Of a stretch of DNA of 6,798 nucleotides, positions 1-5,703 are shown one piece after another. The position numbers were made by a program, and so were the translations under genes. The notes beneath the pieces were generated by a model, which did no database searches, was not told the DNA's origin, and worked only from the letters and a program-made list of their open reading frames with translations. Source of the stretch: Candidatus Hodarchaeota archaeon (lineage in GTDB: Archaea > Asgardarchaeota > Heimdallarchaeia > Hodarchaeales > Hodarchaeaceae); contig JAEOTU010000137.1 of NCBI GenBank assembly GCA_016839665.1, forward strand, positions 1-6,798. The letters run 5' to 3'. Numbering within the stretch: position 1 is the first letter of the stretch; the number at the start of each line of letters is the position of its first letter.

Positions 1-1185
1 AACATTGAAGATGCTATTATTCTAAATCGTGCTAGTGTTGAACGGGGTCTTGCCCGTAGTCACTTCTTCCGATCATATGTAGGTGAAGAAAAGAAGTATC
101 TTGGAGGACAGGAGGATCGTTTTGAGATACCTCAAAAAGGAGTTCGTGGGTATCGTGCTAAGGAAGTTTACCGGCATCTAAGTGAAGTTGATGGAATAAT
201 TGAGCCAGAAATTGAAGTAGGAGGTGGCGATATTTTAGTGGGTCGGACTTCAAGGCCAAGGTTTCTAGAAGAATATATTGAATTAGAATCTTTAGAGTCC
301 TCGACACCTCAACGGCGTGAAACTAGCCTTGCAATTCGTCATGGAGAAAAAGGAATTGTGGATGGAGTGATACTAACAGAAACATCCGAGGGAAGCACTT
401 TAGTGAAAATTAAAGTAAGAGATCAACGAACCCCAGAGCTAGGGGATAAATTCGCTTCACGTCATGGTCAGAAAGGAATCATTGGTCATATCGTTCCTCA
501 AAGGGATATGCCTTTTACTGAAGATGGAGTAGTACCTGATCTAATTATAAATCCTCATGCTATCCCAAGTCGAATGACCGTAGGACAGATGATTGAGTGT
601 ATGAGTGCAATTGTTGCATGTTATAATGGAACACAAATTGATGCAACTTTATTTGAAGCACCAGATCCGGAAGATATTTCGAGCGAACTTCGCAATTTAG
701 GTTTCCATCCTTATGCTGAATCAGTGATGTATGACGGAATGACTGGACAGAAATTACCTGCCCGAATTTTCATTGGTCCCACTTATTATCAGAAGTTACA
801 CCATCTTGTTGCAGACAAGATACACGCACGAGCAAGAGGGCCAATCCAGATTTTAACGAGACAACCCACTGAGGGGAGAGCTAGAGAAGGAGGTTTGCGA
901 TTTGGAGAAATGGAACGTGATTGTTTAATTGGACATGGAGCCGCGCTATTATTGAAGGAGAGATTATTAGAAGAATCCGATAAGACTGAAATTTTCATAT
1001 GTGAGAAATGCGGACTAATTGCTACTTGGGATCGTAAGAAAGATCAAACTTATTGTAGTGTATGTGGAAGTGTTGATACAGGAATTTTTAAGATTGCGAT
1101 ATCTTACGCATTCAAACTACTACTTCAAGAATTGATGTCTTTAACAATTAAACCCCAGCTCATTTTAATGGATTCAACTTACTGA
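1..1185 (+). CDS. rpoB: DNA-directed RNA polymerase subunit B (C-terminal part, 5' truncated by window)
   Basis: This is the second-largest catalytic subunit of archaeal RNA polymerase. The frame is open from the first base and encodes 394 residues up to a TGA stop. The first residues read [16 protein letters not shown], a hallmark of the family, so the true start lies upstream; the GTG at 238 is an internal valine codon. Conserved blocks are visible: [10 protein letters not shown] near residues 35-44, [11 protein letters not shown] near 150-160 (the lysine-bearing active-site region) and [12 protein letters not shown] near 288-299, followed by [10 protein letters not shown]-terminal zinc ribbon has CxxC pairs at residues about 334/337 and 352/355. 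It ends a little after the [12 protein letters not shown] helix, as expected. Whether the gene is a single B or the B' half of a split B''/B' pair cannot be told, because the N-terminal part is missing. It is followed after 14 bases by secE rather than by rpoA1. Confidence 0.97.
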   Translation, partial: NIEDAIILNRASVERGLARSHFFRSYVGEEKKYLGGQEDRFEIPQKGVRGYRAKEVYRHLSEVDGIIEPEIEVGGGDILVGRTSRPRFLEEYIELESLESSTPQRRETSLAIRHGEKGIVDGVILTETSEGSTLVKIKVRDQRTPELGDKFASRHGQKGIIGHIVPQRDMPFTEDGVVPDLIINPHAIPSRMTVGQMIECMSAIVACYNGTQIDATLFEAPDPEDISSELRNLGFHPYAESVMYDGMTGQKLPARIFIGPTYYQKLHHLVADKIHARARGPIQILTRQPTEGRAREGGLRFGEMERDCLIGHGAALLLKERLLEESDKTEIFICEKCGLIATWDRKKDQTYCSVCGSVDTGIFKIAISYAFKLLLQELMSLTIKPQLILMDSTY

Positions 1186-1199
1186 ATAAAGTGATATAA

Positions 1200-1400
1200 A
1201 TGGCAGAAGAAAGTAGTAGGATGAGAACAGCAGGTTTTTATCAAAAAGCAAAGCGTATTCTAAAACTTGCGAAGAAACCAGATAGATCGGAGGTATTTTT
1301 AGTCATCAAGATTACAGTTGTTGGAATGGGAATCTTAGGACTAATTGCTTGGCTGATTCGATTTGTGATTTTTGTAGTCGTTCTACAACGCGAATATTAA
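1200..1400 (+). CDS. secE: Preprotein translocase subunit SecE (Sec61 gamma/Sss1 type)
   Basis: This is the small tail-anchored subunit that clamps SecY in the membrane protein-conducting channel. The 66-residue protein has the family layout: a polar N-terminus, an amphipathic helix at about residues 11-26 (FYQKAKRILKLAKKPDR) and one strongly hydrophobic membrane span at about 35-61, ending with a few polar residues. KPDRSE just before the span matches the conserved hinge of archaeal SecE. The ATG is 14 bases after the rpoB stop and is preceded by GTGAT at 1191-1195, a short match to the archaeal Shine-Dalgarno GGTGAT with a spacing of 4. It is probably co-transcribed with rpoB and with the spt5 gene that follows after 53 bases. 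The secE-spt5 pairing is widely conserved and supports the call for so short a protein. Confidence 0.93.
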   Translation: MAEESSRMRTAGFYQKAKRILKLAKKPDRSEVFLVIKITVVGMGILGLIAWLIRFVIFVVVLQREY

Positions 1401-1453
1401 TTTTTTATTGTGACAAAGGAAATTTATCTCAAATTTAGAGGAATCTGGTCAGA

Positions 1454-1927
1454 TTGTTGGAAAAAGTAGGGATTTTCTGTTTTAAAGTAAAAAAAGGTCA
1501 AGAATTTAATGCAGCGGAAGCAGTTGCCACTCGTGCTGAAATAAAGCATCTCGATATCAAAACTGTTTTGGTAACAGAGATTCAGGGGTATCTTTTCATT
1601 GAGGGTGATGTTGAAGATATCACTCAAGCGGTTGAGAGTGCGCATTATATCGGTAAACAATTGGGTCGTGTTCCTGTTTCTGAACTAGAAGGACATTTAA
1701 TACCCACACCCGTTATTGAAGGTTTGAAGAAAAATGATATTGTTGAAATAGTAAATGGCCCTTTCAAAGGATCACAAGCTCGAATTTCCTCTATTTATCA
1801 CGCGCGAGAAGAAATTACCGTTGATTTACTAACAAGTAGTGTTACCATTCCAATCGTTCTTCACGCAGATTCAGTTAAACTCGTTAAATCAAGTGAAGAG
1901 GAAGATAAGGAAGAACCTGGACTTTAA
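1454..1927 (+). CDS. spt5: Transcription elongation factor Spt5 (NusG family)
   Basis: Spt5/NusG binds the RNA polymerase clamp across the DNA cleft, increases processivity and can link transcription to the ribosome. The 157-residue protein has an NGN domain at about residues 4-85, including GQEFNAAEAVATRA and GYLFIEGD, then a KOW domain at about 90-145 with the motif IVNGPFKGSQARI. Family length in archaea is about 145-160. It ends with an acidic tail after the KOW domain (SSEEEDKEE), which is a little unusual. The frame contains no ATG near its beginning. The upstream stop is at 1436-1438, and TTG at 1454 is the best start, with GAGGA at 1438-1442 as ribosome binding site at 11 bases spacing; TTG at 1457 and CTG at 1445 are alternatives. 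In many archaea uL11 follows directly; here a 343-base gap and then uL10 follow. Confidence 0.93.
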   Translation: MLEKVGIFCFKVKKGQEFNAAEAVATRAEIKHLDIKTVLVTEIQGYLFIEGDVEDITQAVESAHYIGKQLGRVPVSELEGHLIPTPVIEGLKKNDIVEIVNGPFKGSQARISSIYHAREEITVDLLTSSVTIPIVLHADSVKLVKSSEEEDKEEPGL

Positions 1928-1928
1928 G

Positions 1929-1958
1929 TTTTTATGAAATACTTATTTTCCTAATTTT
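1929..1958 (+). terminator. Possible T-rich terminator after spt5
   Basis: Directly behind the spt5 stop lie three T runs on the coding strand: T5 at 1929-1933, T4 at 1946-1949 and T4 at 1955-1958. Archaeal polymerases can terminate at such runs without a hairpin. A promoter-like element about 90 bases further on fits the idea that the rpoB-secE-spt5 transcript ends here. The evidence is composition only. Confidence 0.35.
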
Positions 1959-2050
1959 ACAATCGTTATGCCCTCAAATGACTTAATACTGTTCTAAATA
2001 TCTGTCAAGACAAACCTAATTTTCGTACAGCTGTTATAGGGCTGATCCTT

Positions 2051-2063
2051 GAAAATTTAAATG
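2051..2063 (+). promoter_or_regulatory. Putative BRE/TATA promoter for uL10
   Basis: GAAAATTTAAATG resembles an archaeal purine-rich BRE joined to a TATA box. Transcription would then start roughly 25 bases downstream, near 2084, giving a leader of about 190 bases before uL10. A second ATTTAAAT at 2093-2100 and a TTATTAAT at 2156-2163 are competing TATA-like sites in the same AT-rich region, so which one is used is open. If the last one is used, the small upstream ORF would lie at or before the transcript start. Confidence 0.4.
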
Positions 2064-2100
2064 TAGGGGTCACTTACATTACCAATTTTTCCATTTAAAT
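2055..2100. repeat. Inverted repeat in the uL10 leader/promoter region
   Basis: ATTTAAATG at 2055-2063 is matched exactly by its reverse complement CATTTAAAT at 2092-2100. Between the arms a second, nested pair occurs: AATGTA at 2060-2065 and TACATT at 2075-2080, which can extend inward by a G-U and a G-C pair. The two stems overlap at 2060-2063 and so exclude each other. The copies overlap TATA-like sequence, so the region could be an operator, a folded RNA leader, or a chance product of AT-rich sequence. Confidence 0.4.
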
Positions 2101-2174
2101 GAGAATAATATCAATTACAATCCCCTAACTTAACTAAAGCTCAATTAACATAACTTATTAATTGGGAAAAAAAA

Positions 2175-2252
2175 ATGCCCACATGTCGAACCTATGCAAT
2201 AAAAGACCCAGAATATAAAGATCCAGAAGAGAAAAAGCGCATTATTAGGTGA
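2175..2252 (+). CDS. Possible 25-codon leader ORF upstream of uL10
   Basis: An ATG right after a run of A opens a 25-codon frame ending in TGA at 2250-2252. It is in the same frame as uL10, whose ATG follows 18 bases after the stop. The peptide starts MPTCRTYAIK, contains a KDPEYKDPEE near-repeat and ends in KKRIIR, so it is highly charged and looks more protein-like than random AT-rich sequence. The only ribosome binding candidate is GGG at 2164-2166, which is weak. It matches no family I recognise. It could be a regulatory leader peptide, a small unknown protein, or a chance frame. Whether it is translated depends on the true transcript start. Confidence 0.3.
   Translation: MPTCRTYAIKDPEYKDPEEKKRIIR
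2247..2252 (+). promoter_or_regulatory. Shine-Dalgarno-like AGGTGA, 18 bases before the uL10 ATG
   Basis: AGGTGA is a perfect match to part of the archaeal anti-SD complement (GGAGGTGAT) and coincides with the last codon and stop of the small upstream ORF. The spacing of 18 bases to the uL10 ATG at 2271 is longer than the usual 5-10, and no ATG, GTG or TTG lies at a better distance in the uL10 frame. It may act through coupling or RNA folding, or be chance. Confidence 0.35.
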
Positions 2253-2270
2253 ACTATAACGACAATCTCA

Positions 2271-3158
2271 ATGGCCAAATCAAAAAGCAAACACAACAAA
2301 AATTTGGAACAAATTGATTCGATAGTTTCCTTAATAAAGCAAAACTCAGTAATAGGCCTTGTGAATCTTAGTGGAATTAGTTCAAAGGCTCTTCAAGGTA
2401 TTCGATCTTTAATGAGAGTAGGAGAGGTCGAAGCAACTATAAAAGTGGCAAAAAATACCATAAAAACATTAGCTTTAGAAAAAGCAAATGTAAAGAATAT
2501 CTCAAGACTAATTCCGCATGTAAACGGTTCTTGTGCTTTGATATTCACAAATACGAATCCTTTCAAACTTCAAAAATTTTTGAACAAGAATCAGGTTCCT
2601 GCTCCTGCAAAAACAGGTCAAATAACACCTATTGATGTGTTTATCTCCGAGGGTGTAACTAATCTAGATCCAGGACCGATCATTAGCGAACTTGGATCAA
2701 TTGGGTTACAAACGAGAATTGAAAAAGGAAAAATTAGGGTAAGTAAGACAGCTAAGGTGCTTTCAATTGGTGATACTGTATCCGAGGCTCATGCATCAGT
2801 GCTAGCTCGTCTCGGAATTCAACCTTTTAAAGTCGGTTTAAAGGTCAATACTGTGCTGGAAAATGGGGAACTGATTGATGGAAGCGTTTTAGACGTAGAT
2901 GAGAGCAAAATCATTACAGATTTGCAACAAGCTTATCTAGATGCGTTATTTTTAGCCATAAATCCCAAGATTTCGTATTACTCTACAGTTGTAACTCCTA
3001 TTTTATTGAGAACGGCAATTTCTCAAGCAATGGCCTTATCACTAGAATCTAATATTGTTACTGACAAAACTATTGATCTACTAGTAGCAAAAACTTCAAA
3101 ACAAGCTGAACTCCTTAAAGAGGAAGTTTTGAACGAACATCCTGAATTAGAGTTCTAA
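2271..3158 (+). CDS. rpl10: Large subunit ribosomal protein uL10 (P0 stalk base)
   Basis: uL10 anchors the L12/P1 stalk to the 23S rRNA GTPase centre and helps recruit translation factors. The 295-residue product shows the archaeal P0 layout: an N-terminal rRNA-binding domain at about residues 1-105 with IGLVNLSGISSKALQGIR and KVAKNTIKTLAL, the archaeal/eukaryal insertion domain at about 106-185 (PAPAKTGQITPIDV, GPIISELGSIGLQTRIEKG), return to the core (ARLGIQPFKVGLKV), and then a helical spine from about residue 245. It stops at HPELEF, shortly after the second spine helix. Archaeal P0 is usually 310-345 residues and ends in an acidic stretch with a GLGALFG-like tail; that part is absent. 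An in-frame stop at 2250 confines the start to ATG 2271. It stands alone: uL11 and uL1 do not precede it, and L12 does not follow before the convergent ftsY. Confidence 0.95.
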   Translation: MAKSKSKHNKNLEQIDSIVSLIKQNSVIGLVNLSGISSKALQGIRSLMRVGEVEATIKVAKNTIKTLALEKANVKNISRLIPHVNGSCALIFTNTNPFKLQKFLNKNQVPAPAKTGQITPIDVFISEGVTNLDPGPIISELGSIGLQTRIEKGKIRVSKTAKVLSIGDTVSEAHASVLARLGIQPFKVGLKVNTVLENGELIDGSVLDVDESKIITDLQQAYLDALFLAINPKISYYSTVVTPILLRTAISQAMALSLESNIVTDKTIDLLVAKTSKQAELLKEEVLNEHPELEF

Positions 3159-3193
3159 TACGACAAAATTATTCCTTAGAACATTCTTACTTT
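3159..3193. terminator. Short convergent gap, possible bidirectional termination
   Basis: Only 35 bases separate the stop codons of uL10 and ftsY, which face each other. On the plus strand a T5 run lies at 3191-3195, reaching into the ftsY stop codon. On the minus strand TTTT corresponds to 3165-3168. Both transcripts must end in or near this gap or overlap as antisense RNA. The support is T content and geometry only. Confidence 0.3.
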
Positions 3194-4117
3194 TTATTCT
3201 AACAGCTGCTCGACATAGTTTTTTGGAATAAATGGAGTTAAATCTTCGTATTTTTGTCCAGTTCCTAGATATAGAACAGGAACTCCACCAGTGGCAAAGG
3301 TTACTGATATTAATGCTCCTCCACGAGTGTCTGCATCCATTTTTGCTAGAATAATTCCATCTAATGGGACTTCTTTATGAAAATCTTTTGCTTGTTCCGT
3401 TGCATCATTTCCAGCTAATGCATCTAAAACTAAAATAGTATAGTCTGGTTCTGTAACTCGATAGATCTTTTTCATTTCTTCCATTAAATCTCGGTTCACA
3501 GCCATTCTTCCTGAGGTGTCTATTATCACTACGTCAGCATATTTTGCCTTTGCATGTGCAATGGCATCATAGGCTACAGCTGCAGAGTCGCTACCATATT
3601 TACCTGTGATTATTTTTACACCTATTCTATCTGCATGGATTTTTAATTGTTCTTGAGCTCCTGAACGGAATGTATCACTTGAAGCAAGTACTACCCGAAA
3701 TCCTTTTTTCTTTAACATGTAAGATAGTTTGGCAATGGTTGTAGTTTTTCCAGTTCCGTTTATTCCTAGGAATAGAAAAACCAGAGGTTGGTTTGTGGTC
3801 AGATGAGTGGATTTCTTTCGATTAGTTTCTAATTCTTCAATCAGATTTAATGGCTTTTTTGGAGAAATAATTTCATTTATAATGGGTTTTGCGAAAACTG
3901 GGATCATTTTTGAGAGATCACTGAATCTTTTCGCACGTTTTCCGAGTATTTTTGTCTTAAGCTTTCGAGAAATCTCTTTTGATACTGTGAGGGAGACATC
4001 ATTTGATAAGAGGATCAGTTCAAATTCACGGATTGCTGTCCTTACATTTTTTTCATTGATTTCATATGTGGAGACTTTTCTAAGAAAACTATTCATTCTT
4101 TTTTTCAAAGCTGACAA
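3194..4117 (-). CDS. ftsY: Signal recognition particle receptor FtsY
   Basis: FtsY is the membrane-associated GTPase that docks SRP54-ribosome complexes and passes nascent membrane proteins to SecYE. The 307-residue protein has the N domain at about residues 10-90 and the G domain from about 110. Visible motifs: GINGTGKTTT at 118-127 (P loop), DTFRSGAQEQ at 148-157, DTSGR at 200-204 (G3), AKMD at 258-261 in the G4 position where TKxD is usual, then DADTRGGA, and GTGQKYEDL at 285-293 (G5). The MDADTRGG segment and the GTGQKYEDLTPF ending match archaeal FtsY better than SRP54, and there is no C-terminal M domain. The acidic A domain of bacterial FtsY is absent, as in many archaea. TTG at 4117 is taken as start because GGAGG lies at 4130-4134, though at a long spacing of 12; ATG at 4096 is the alternative. 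It is the last gene of the minus-strand cluster. Confidence 0.95.
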   Translation of the reverse strand: MSALKKRMNSFLRKVSTYEINEKNVRTAIREFELILLSNDVSLTVSKEISRKLKTKILGKRAKRFSDLSKMIPVFAKPIINEIISPKKPLNLIEELETNRKKSTHLTTNQPLVFLFLGINGTGKTTTIAKLSYMLKKKGFRVVLASSDTFRSGAQEQLKIHADRIGVKIITGKYGSDSAAVAYDAIAHAKAKYADVVIIDTSGRMAVNRDLMEEMKKIYRVTEPDYTILVLDALAGNDATEQAKDFHKEVPLDGIILAKMDADTRGGALISVTFATGGVPVLYLGTGQKYEDLTPFIPKNYVEQLLE

Positions 4118-4129
4118 TTTTGATAAAAA

Positions 4130-4134
4130 CCTCC
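4130..4134 (-). promoter_or_regulatory. Ribosome binding site of ftsY
   Basis: GGAGG on the minus strand is a full core Shine-Dalgarno. It is 12 bases before TTG 4117, further than ideal, but 33 bases before the first ATG at 4096, so it favours the TTG start. Confidence 0.6.
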
Positions 4135-4151
4135 AAAAACTAAACGGTTAT

Positions 4152-4167
4152 GCAAGCTTTAACTTGC
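4152..4167 (-). repeat. Small hairpin between prefoldin alpha and ftsY
   Basis: Read on the minus strand, GCAAG and CTTGC flank TTAAAG, giving a 5-bp stem that a G-U pair can extend to 6 bp with a UAAA loop. It begins right behind the prefoldin stop codon and is followed by a T-rich stretch and then the ftsY ribosome binding site. It could stabilise or end the upstream message, or be chance. Confidence 0.3.
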
Positions 4168-4168
4168 T

Positions 4169-4615
4169 TTATAGGTAAATTTGATGTTCTTGAAGGATTT
4201 GTATTAATTCCTGTCTGCTAGCATTTAGCTGCTGAGTGAATTTTGAGTATTGTTCTTGGAGTCGTTTTATACCATTCTCTAGGTTTTCGATCTGGTTTTT
4301 ATTCCTTTCTTCAGAATCTTTAAGTTCTGTAAGAAGTGTTACTCCAGATCCTAGAGAAATAAATGTTTTTTGAGGATCTTTTATCGTACATAAAATGAAA
4401 TTCGAACCCCCGATGGGTACTAGGATTTCGTCTCCTCGTTCTTTCGATTTTAGCTCATTTTGCGTTTTTATTGAATCATTTAATGAACTTATAGCACTTG
4501 AAATAAGAGTACTTTGTTGTTCTATTGCATTAATACTGGTTTGTAGTTGGTCAATTACATCCTGGAGATTTCTGACACGGTTCAGAACTTCATCAGGTAT
4601 AGTTGGTGTTGACAT
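4169..4615 (-). CDS. pfdA: Prefoldin subunit alpha
   Basis: Prefoldin alpha forms the two central subunits of the alpha2-beta4 cytosolic chaperone that holds unfolded proteins in coiled-coil tentacles and hands them to the thermosome. The 148-residue product has the expected layout: an N-terminal coiled coil at about residues 8-60, the beta-hairpin body at about 62-98 with EILVPIGGSNFILCTI and FISLGSGVTLLTE, and a C-terminal coiled coil at about 100-145 rich in Glu, Gln and Leu. The VPIGG and GSGV motifs separate alpha from beta prefoldin. The ATG follows the LX stop by 3 bases (TGA TGA ATG), with GAGG at 4624-4627 inside the end of LX as ribosome binding site, so the two are very likely translated from one message. 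The LX-pfdA-ftsY order is conserved in many archaea. Confidence 0.93.
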   Translation of the reverse strand: MSTPTIPDEVLNRVRNLQDVIDQLQTSINAIEQQSTLISSAISSLNDSIKTQNELKSKERGDEILVPIGGSNFILCTIKDPQKTFISLGSGVTLLTELKDSEERNKNQIENLENGIKRLQEQYSKFTQQLNASRQELIQILQEHQIYL

Positions 4616-4618
4616 TCA

Positions 4619-4885
4619 TCAATCCTCAAATGGAATCTTAAAGTCTGTGCTAACCATTTTTTGAACAAAAGGATCCGTAATTTCTTCAGGTGAAATCTTT
4701 TCGATTGACATAATTCTTATTTGTCGTCTTTTTAGACGATTTCGGCTCCCGAATTCTGCAAACATTTTTTCTTTAGCATTTTCTTCTGTTAGAGCACATA
4801 TTTCTTTGGAAAATGGTGTTGTTTGACGCTTTTGTTTGAAAATTCCTGAAATTCTAAATATTTTAACAGATTTGTTTTGTTTCAT
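4619..4885 (-). CDS. rpl18a: Large subunit ribosomal protein eL20 (L18a, archaeal LX)
   Basis: eL20 is a large-subunit protein found in archaea and eukaryotes, present in archaea as the short LX form. The 88 residues carry the typical core: VKIFRISGIFKQ at the start, TPFSKEICALTEENAKEKMF, then FGSRNRLKRRQIRI with the basic GSRNRLKRRQI signature, and a short acidic end. Length fits the family (about 75-90). The ATG is supported by GGTGA at 4892-4896 with 6 bases spacing. A 95-base gap separates it from aIF6 upstream, while prefoldin alpha follows after only 3 bases. Its position between aIF6 and prefoldin matches the conserved archaeal cluster. Confidence 0.93.
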   Translation of the reverse strand: MKQNKSVKIFRISGIFKQKRQTTPFSKEICALTEENAKEKMFAEFGSRNRLKRRQIRIMSIEKISPEEITDPFVQKMVSTDFKIPFED

Positions 4886-4980
4886 GCAATTTCACCATTT
4901 CTATGCGATTTATCTTCAATTTGATTCAATTTACCACTCTTTTTAAAATTGATTCGTTTTTTCTATTAGATTTTTTCGAT
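4886..4980 (-). promoter_or_regulatory. aIF6-LX spacer, possible internal promoter
   Basis: On the minus strand this AT-rich gap contains TTTTAAAA at about 4940-4948, roughly 55-60 bases before the LX start. That would place a transcript start near 4920 and a leader of about 35 bases. The preceding bases only loosely resemble a BRE. It may let LX-pfdA-ftsY be expressed apart from the upstream genes. Support is weak. Confidence 0.25.
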
Positions 4981-5634
4981 TCATTGAGAGAAACAACGTG
5001 TAATCTCCATTACCTCAATCCCTGTTGTTGCTCGTCCAATGAGAATTCCCTTAGTATTACCAACCATTCCAGAGGCAACAAACTCTGAACCTTTATTAAC
5101 GCTCCCAACTCCAACCTGTTGCAGGTGGAGTATATCTTTTATTTCGGAGATTTCTTCTTCACTAGCTAGTGGTGTAAACAAACCTCCATTGTTTGTAATA
5201 AATGCAAGACTTCCGACTAAATCCGATTGTGCAATTTTTTTTGTTTCTAGTGGAATATTTAATGTGTCAGATATGGCTTTTCTAATTTTTGGTGGAATAA
5301 TGGGTGATATTAAACCACCATAATCATTAGCGAGAACAACGTTGCCGAATGCAAAGAATTCTGAAGCTTGATAGACTGTTAGATCTGCCTGTTTAATTTG
5401 CTCTAAAACCTCTGATGAAATCACGTTCGAGACTACCATTCCAAAAGAATTTGCTACTACCAGAGAACCAATAATATTATCCGAAATATTGGAGATTTTA
5501 ACTTCTAAGAGTCCTTGTACGAGGTTTTGTAAAGATGCAGGGGTATTATTTGGTATGAATGCAAAATTTTCTGTAATGAGCATTTTAACTCCAATATGTA
5601 TGCTACCTAGAAAGTCAACGAATTCTATTTTCAT
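4981..5634 (-). CDS. eif6: Translation initiation factor 6 (aIF6)
   Basis: aIF6 binds the inter-subunit face of the 50S subunit near uL14 and prevents premature joining with 30S. The 217-residue product has the five-fold repeated pentein organisation: recurring strand-turn units such as NIIGSLVVANSFGMVV, FGNVVLANDYGGLISP, LVGSLAFITNNGGLFTP and GSEFVASGMVGNTKGILIG, ending with TGIEVMEITR. Family length is about 220. ATG 5634 is chosen because GGGAG lies at 5643-5647 with 8 bases spacing, and the N-terminus MKIEFVDFLGSIHIGV aligns with family starts. A TTG at 5655 would add seven residues but lies upstream of that ribosome binding site. It sits between eL31 and LX, its usual neighbours, with 69- and 95-base gaps. 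Confidence 0.95.
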   Translation of the reverse strand: MKIEFVDFLGSIHIGVKMLITENFAFIPNNTPASLQNLVQGLLEVKISNISDNIIGSLVVANSFGMVVSNVISSEVLEQIKQADLTVYQASEFFAFGNVVLANDYGGLISPIIPPKIRKAISDTLNIPLETKKIAQSDLVGSLAFITNNGGLFTPLASEEEISEIKDILHLQQVGVGSVNKGSEFVASGMVGNTKGILIGRATTGIEVMEITRCFSQ

Positions 5635-5642
5635 GTTCGGTA

Positions 5643-5647
5643 CTCCC
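5643..5647 (-). promoter_or_regulatory. Ribosome binding site of aIF6
   Basis: GGGAG on the minus strand lies 8 bases before ATG 5634. It decides the start against the longer frame opening at TTG 5655. Confidence 0.65.
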
Positions 5648-5703
5648 AATACCAAAAGAATTTGTGAATTTTTTTGCTTATTACTGAGATTAAAAACAGT
5701 CAG

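Larger units (their letters stand above)
1928..2270 (+). other. Long spacer between spt5 and the uL10 gene (343 bases)
   Basis: No full-length gene fits in this AT-rich stretch on either strand. It holds, in order: T runs behind spt5, the 8-base palindrome ACAGCTGT at 2027-2034, a TATA-like element with an inverted repeat at 2051-2100, a run of nine A at 2167-2175, a possible 25-codon ORF at 2175-2252, and an AGGTGA motif at 2247-2252. No trace of uL11 was recognised, although that gene usually stands here, and no tRNA-like T-arm was seen. The stretch most likely carries the promoter and 5' leader of the uL10 gene. Confidence 0.6.

Noticed and set aside
238..1185. rpoB start at GTG 238
   Set aside because: The same frame is open back to base 1 and encodes conserved RNA polymerase B residues, so the GTG is internal and the gene is cut by the window edge.
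2027..2034. ACAGCTGT palindrome as an operator
   Set aside because: An isolated 8-base palindrome is expected by chance at this scale, and it does not lie next to a convincing promoter element.
1928..2170. tRNA, C/D box RNA or uL11 remnant in the spacer before uL10
   Set aside because: No GGTTCRA T-arm, no RUGAUGA/CUGA pair and no Gly/Pro-rich L11-like translation was found by eye.
3807..4178. Plus-strand open frame opposite ftsY
   Set aside because: It is antisense to a clearly conserved FtsY N domain, and its Phe/Ile-rich translation shows no family features.
5039..5323. Plus-strand open frame opposite aIF6 (and similar frames opposite LX, eL31, spt5 and rpoB)
   Set aside because: All lie opposite or inside well-supported conserved genes and lack recognisable protein features or ribosome binding sites.
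4981..5655. aIF6 start at TTG 5655
   Set aside because: GGGAG at 5643-5647 lies 8 bases before ATG 5634, and the family N-terminus fits the ATG.
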